Below, in pieces: positions 62,570 through 64,000 of a stretch of DNA of 64,000 nucleotides. Numbering within the stretch: position 1 is the stretch's first letter; each line of letters begins with the position of its first letter. The position numbers and the translations under genes are program-made. The notes beneath the pieces are model-generated. The model was not told the origin of the DNA, ran no database searches, and was given only the letters and a program-made list of their open reading frames with translations. Origin of the DNA: Macrophomina tecta (Eukaryota > Ascomycota > Dothideomycetes > Botryosphaeriales > Botryosphaeriaceae); NCBI GenBank assembly GCA_024180945.1, contig JAKSGN010000007.1, positions 4,960,001 to 5,024,000 on the forward strand, written 5' to 3'.

Positions 62570-63013
62570 TGTTACGGCGCAGCCTACACAGGACCTGGGT
62601 AAGAAGGATAAGAAGGACAAGCGGGGCGCCGACGCGCCCGCGAGAAAGATCTACTAGTAAGGAGTCACGTGACTCCCGGTTTAACTGTTCAGAGCCTTGG
62701 TACTCTGAACTCCTAAACTCGCGAAGTTCAGACGTTCAACCGCTTGGCAGAATAAACCCACGAACTATTAGATTATATATACTCTCCTACTACTATATAA
62801 ACTATACTTCTTAGATAGCTTTGACCTTCGTGGTTAACTTTAATAATAGAATTTAGACTCTATTAGTAATACGGCCTTTATATGTAGTACTTAGTCTTAT
62901 TACGTATTCGACTTGCTCTTACCCTCTTCTTATACCTACTTAAGGAAACCTCTTAATAGGTTTTCTCCCTCTTTAGTATTTAGATTCTTAGAGATAGAGG
63001 CCCGCTTATTATA
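62570..63013 (+). repeat. 5' LTR of a gypsy element, weakly RIP-mutated
   Basis: Starts TGTTACGGCGC with intact TG and ends ATTATA directly before the leader CTTTAACTACTATTCTT. The 3' half matches the reverse complement of the LTR at 47161; the 5' half does not. A palindrome gagtcacgtgactc with a CACGTG core lies at 62663-62676. The first part is unmutated, and CA/TG become rarer after about 62760. Confidence 0.7.
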
Positions 63014-64000
63014 CTTTAACTACTATTCTTGCAAGGAGAGGAAGGTTCCGAGATTAAGTCTTATCGGGTAAGATATTACCCTCTAACGAGTTTAGAAAAC
63101 AGTAATAAACTCAGTTAATATAAAGGATATTAGCGCGGGATAAGATCGTCTAGTAGTTTCTTATATACCGACTCCCGGACTTCCTTAGCCCGCTCGATAG
63201 GAGCAAACGGAGCCTACTATAAGAGAACTTATATAGATAATTTAGAAACTACGAGCCGAGAATCTCGTCCTAAGGAATTAGTAGAATTAAGCTACTAGGC
63301 TAAGCCCTATAAGGGACCTAATTACTAAGGTCAAGGTACTAAAGCCGGACCTTTACTATAGAGAGCGTACTAAGACGTAGAGCTTTCTTATATAGCTAGA
63401 AGACTATCTATACTTTACTAAAGAATAATTCGGTAATAACGTAGATAAGGTTCGCTACGCTAGTATCTTTCTCTAAGGAGTAGTAGAAAAGTAGTTTAGA
63501 CCTTATAAATAAAAAACCTAAGAGAAGCCGTAATAGTAATAGTTACCTTAGACCTAGGCTATCTTCTCCGACTATAGGATATTTACTAAACAACTACAGG
63601 ACACTTTTAGTACTATTAACGAGGCTAAGCATGCTAATTAGATTCTTTTTAGGATTTAGTAGAAAAAGTCTATACTCGACTATACGGCCAAATTCTAAGA
63701 AGTAGCCTACGTCGCTAGAGAATACTTAGACTATACGCTCCGATAGCTATACTACCGCGGCCTAAAGAACGAGATTAAAGAGGTTATATTCTACTATAAT
63801 AAGCTAGAAATACTCCCGGAACTAATCCGCCTAGCTACTAATATAGACAGAAGACGGACCAATAAATAGTTCAAGAAAAAAAGTAGCTACTAAATAAACA
63901 CGACTAAGCCATACCGAGAACGTACTACGTTAGAAGAAGGAAATGCTATAGCTTTAGACGCCGCTAATTATTAAGATAATAAGAAAGGGAATAAGGGTTA
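63014..64000 (+). mobile_element. Gypsy element, leader and gag, cut by window end
   Basis: After the leader the plus-strand frame shows a gypsy gag at about 63370-63520: SFLIQLEDYLYFTKEQFGNN, DKVRYASIFL and VVEKWFRPY, with Gln/Trp read from TAG/TAA. A nucleocapsid-like basic region follows towards the window end. RIP is intermediate, and some CA and TG remain. It resembles the gag at 45690-47160 without being the same family. Confidence 0.7.

Noticed and set aside
1..64000. CRISPR arrays, rRNA and tRNA genes
   Set aside because: None seen: repeats are LTRs, TIRs or tandem LTR-like units, and no cloverleaf-like A/B box pair stood out by eye. A tRNA scan was not run.

Overview
This window looks like subtelomeric or heterochromatic DNA of a filamentous ascomycete (Pezizomycotina). 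About 47 kb of nested, stop-riddled retrotransposons is followed by a 15-kb island with normal base composition, and the window ends in another element. The repeats carry the signature of repeat-induced point mutation (RIP): CA and TG dinucleotides are almost absent while CpG is kept (by eye, five CA/TG in the first 480 bases against about a dozen CpG). Gln and Trp codons have therefore become stops throughout, and no long ORF survives there. Short introns, a Fot1-like DNA transposon and Tad-like LINE fragments also fit Pezizomycotina.

Repeat block, 1-47.5 kb. Two Ty3/gypsy chromovirus families dominate. Family A is about 8.2 kb with 725-796 bp LTRs. Family B is about 6.6 kb with 383-384 bp LTRs. 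A1 and A2 lie head to tail on the minus strand and share one LTR. A2 carries a 1.85-kb Fot1/Pot2-like transposon with a TA duplication. A3 (plus strand, 5'-truncated) abuts A2. A minus-strand gypsy pol fragment and the B1 element follow. A4 (30095-45684) is complete, with matching 5-bp duplications, and sits in the internal region of a third element (family C). A4 was itself hit twice: by B2 (32362-38985), which is only partly mutated, and by a solo family A LTR (39824-40566), which is essentially unmutated. Flanking duplications and degree of RIP give a relative insertion order.

Gene island, 47.5-62.6 kb. Three genes can be modelled with consistent splice sites: a secreted DOMON plus cytochrome b561 membrane protein (54579-56324, four exons), a retrograde regulator RTG2-like Ppx/GppA protein (57682-59553, minus, two exons, 602 aa) and a PMP3-family membrane proteolipid (61623-61951, minus, three exons, 61 aa). 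Around them lie an internally deleted Tad-like LINE, smaller LINE scraps, two 138-bp LTR-like repeats in tandem and a roughly 200-bp repeat shared between 53.9 and 61.5 kb. The 47.5-51.5 kb part is mostly unrecognised. At 62570 a weakly mutated LTR element begins and runs off the window.

The genes do not form a pathway or cluster. The main interest is in the repeats: an unmutated LTR inside a fully mutated element, graded RIP across nested insertions, and an opposite-strand accessory ORF with a Cys motif carried by two separate chromovirus families.
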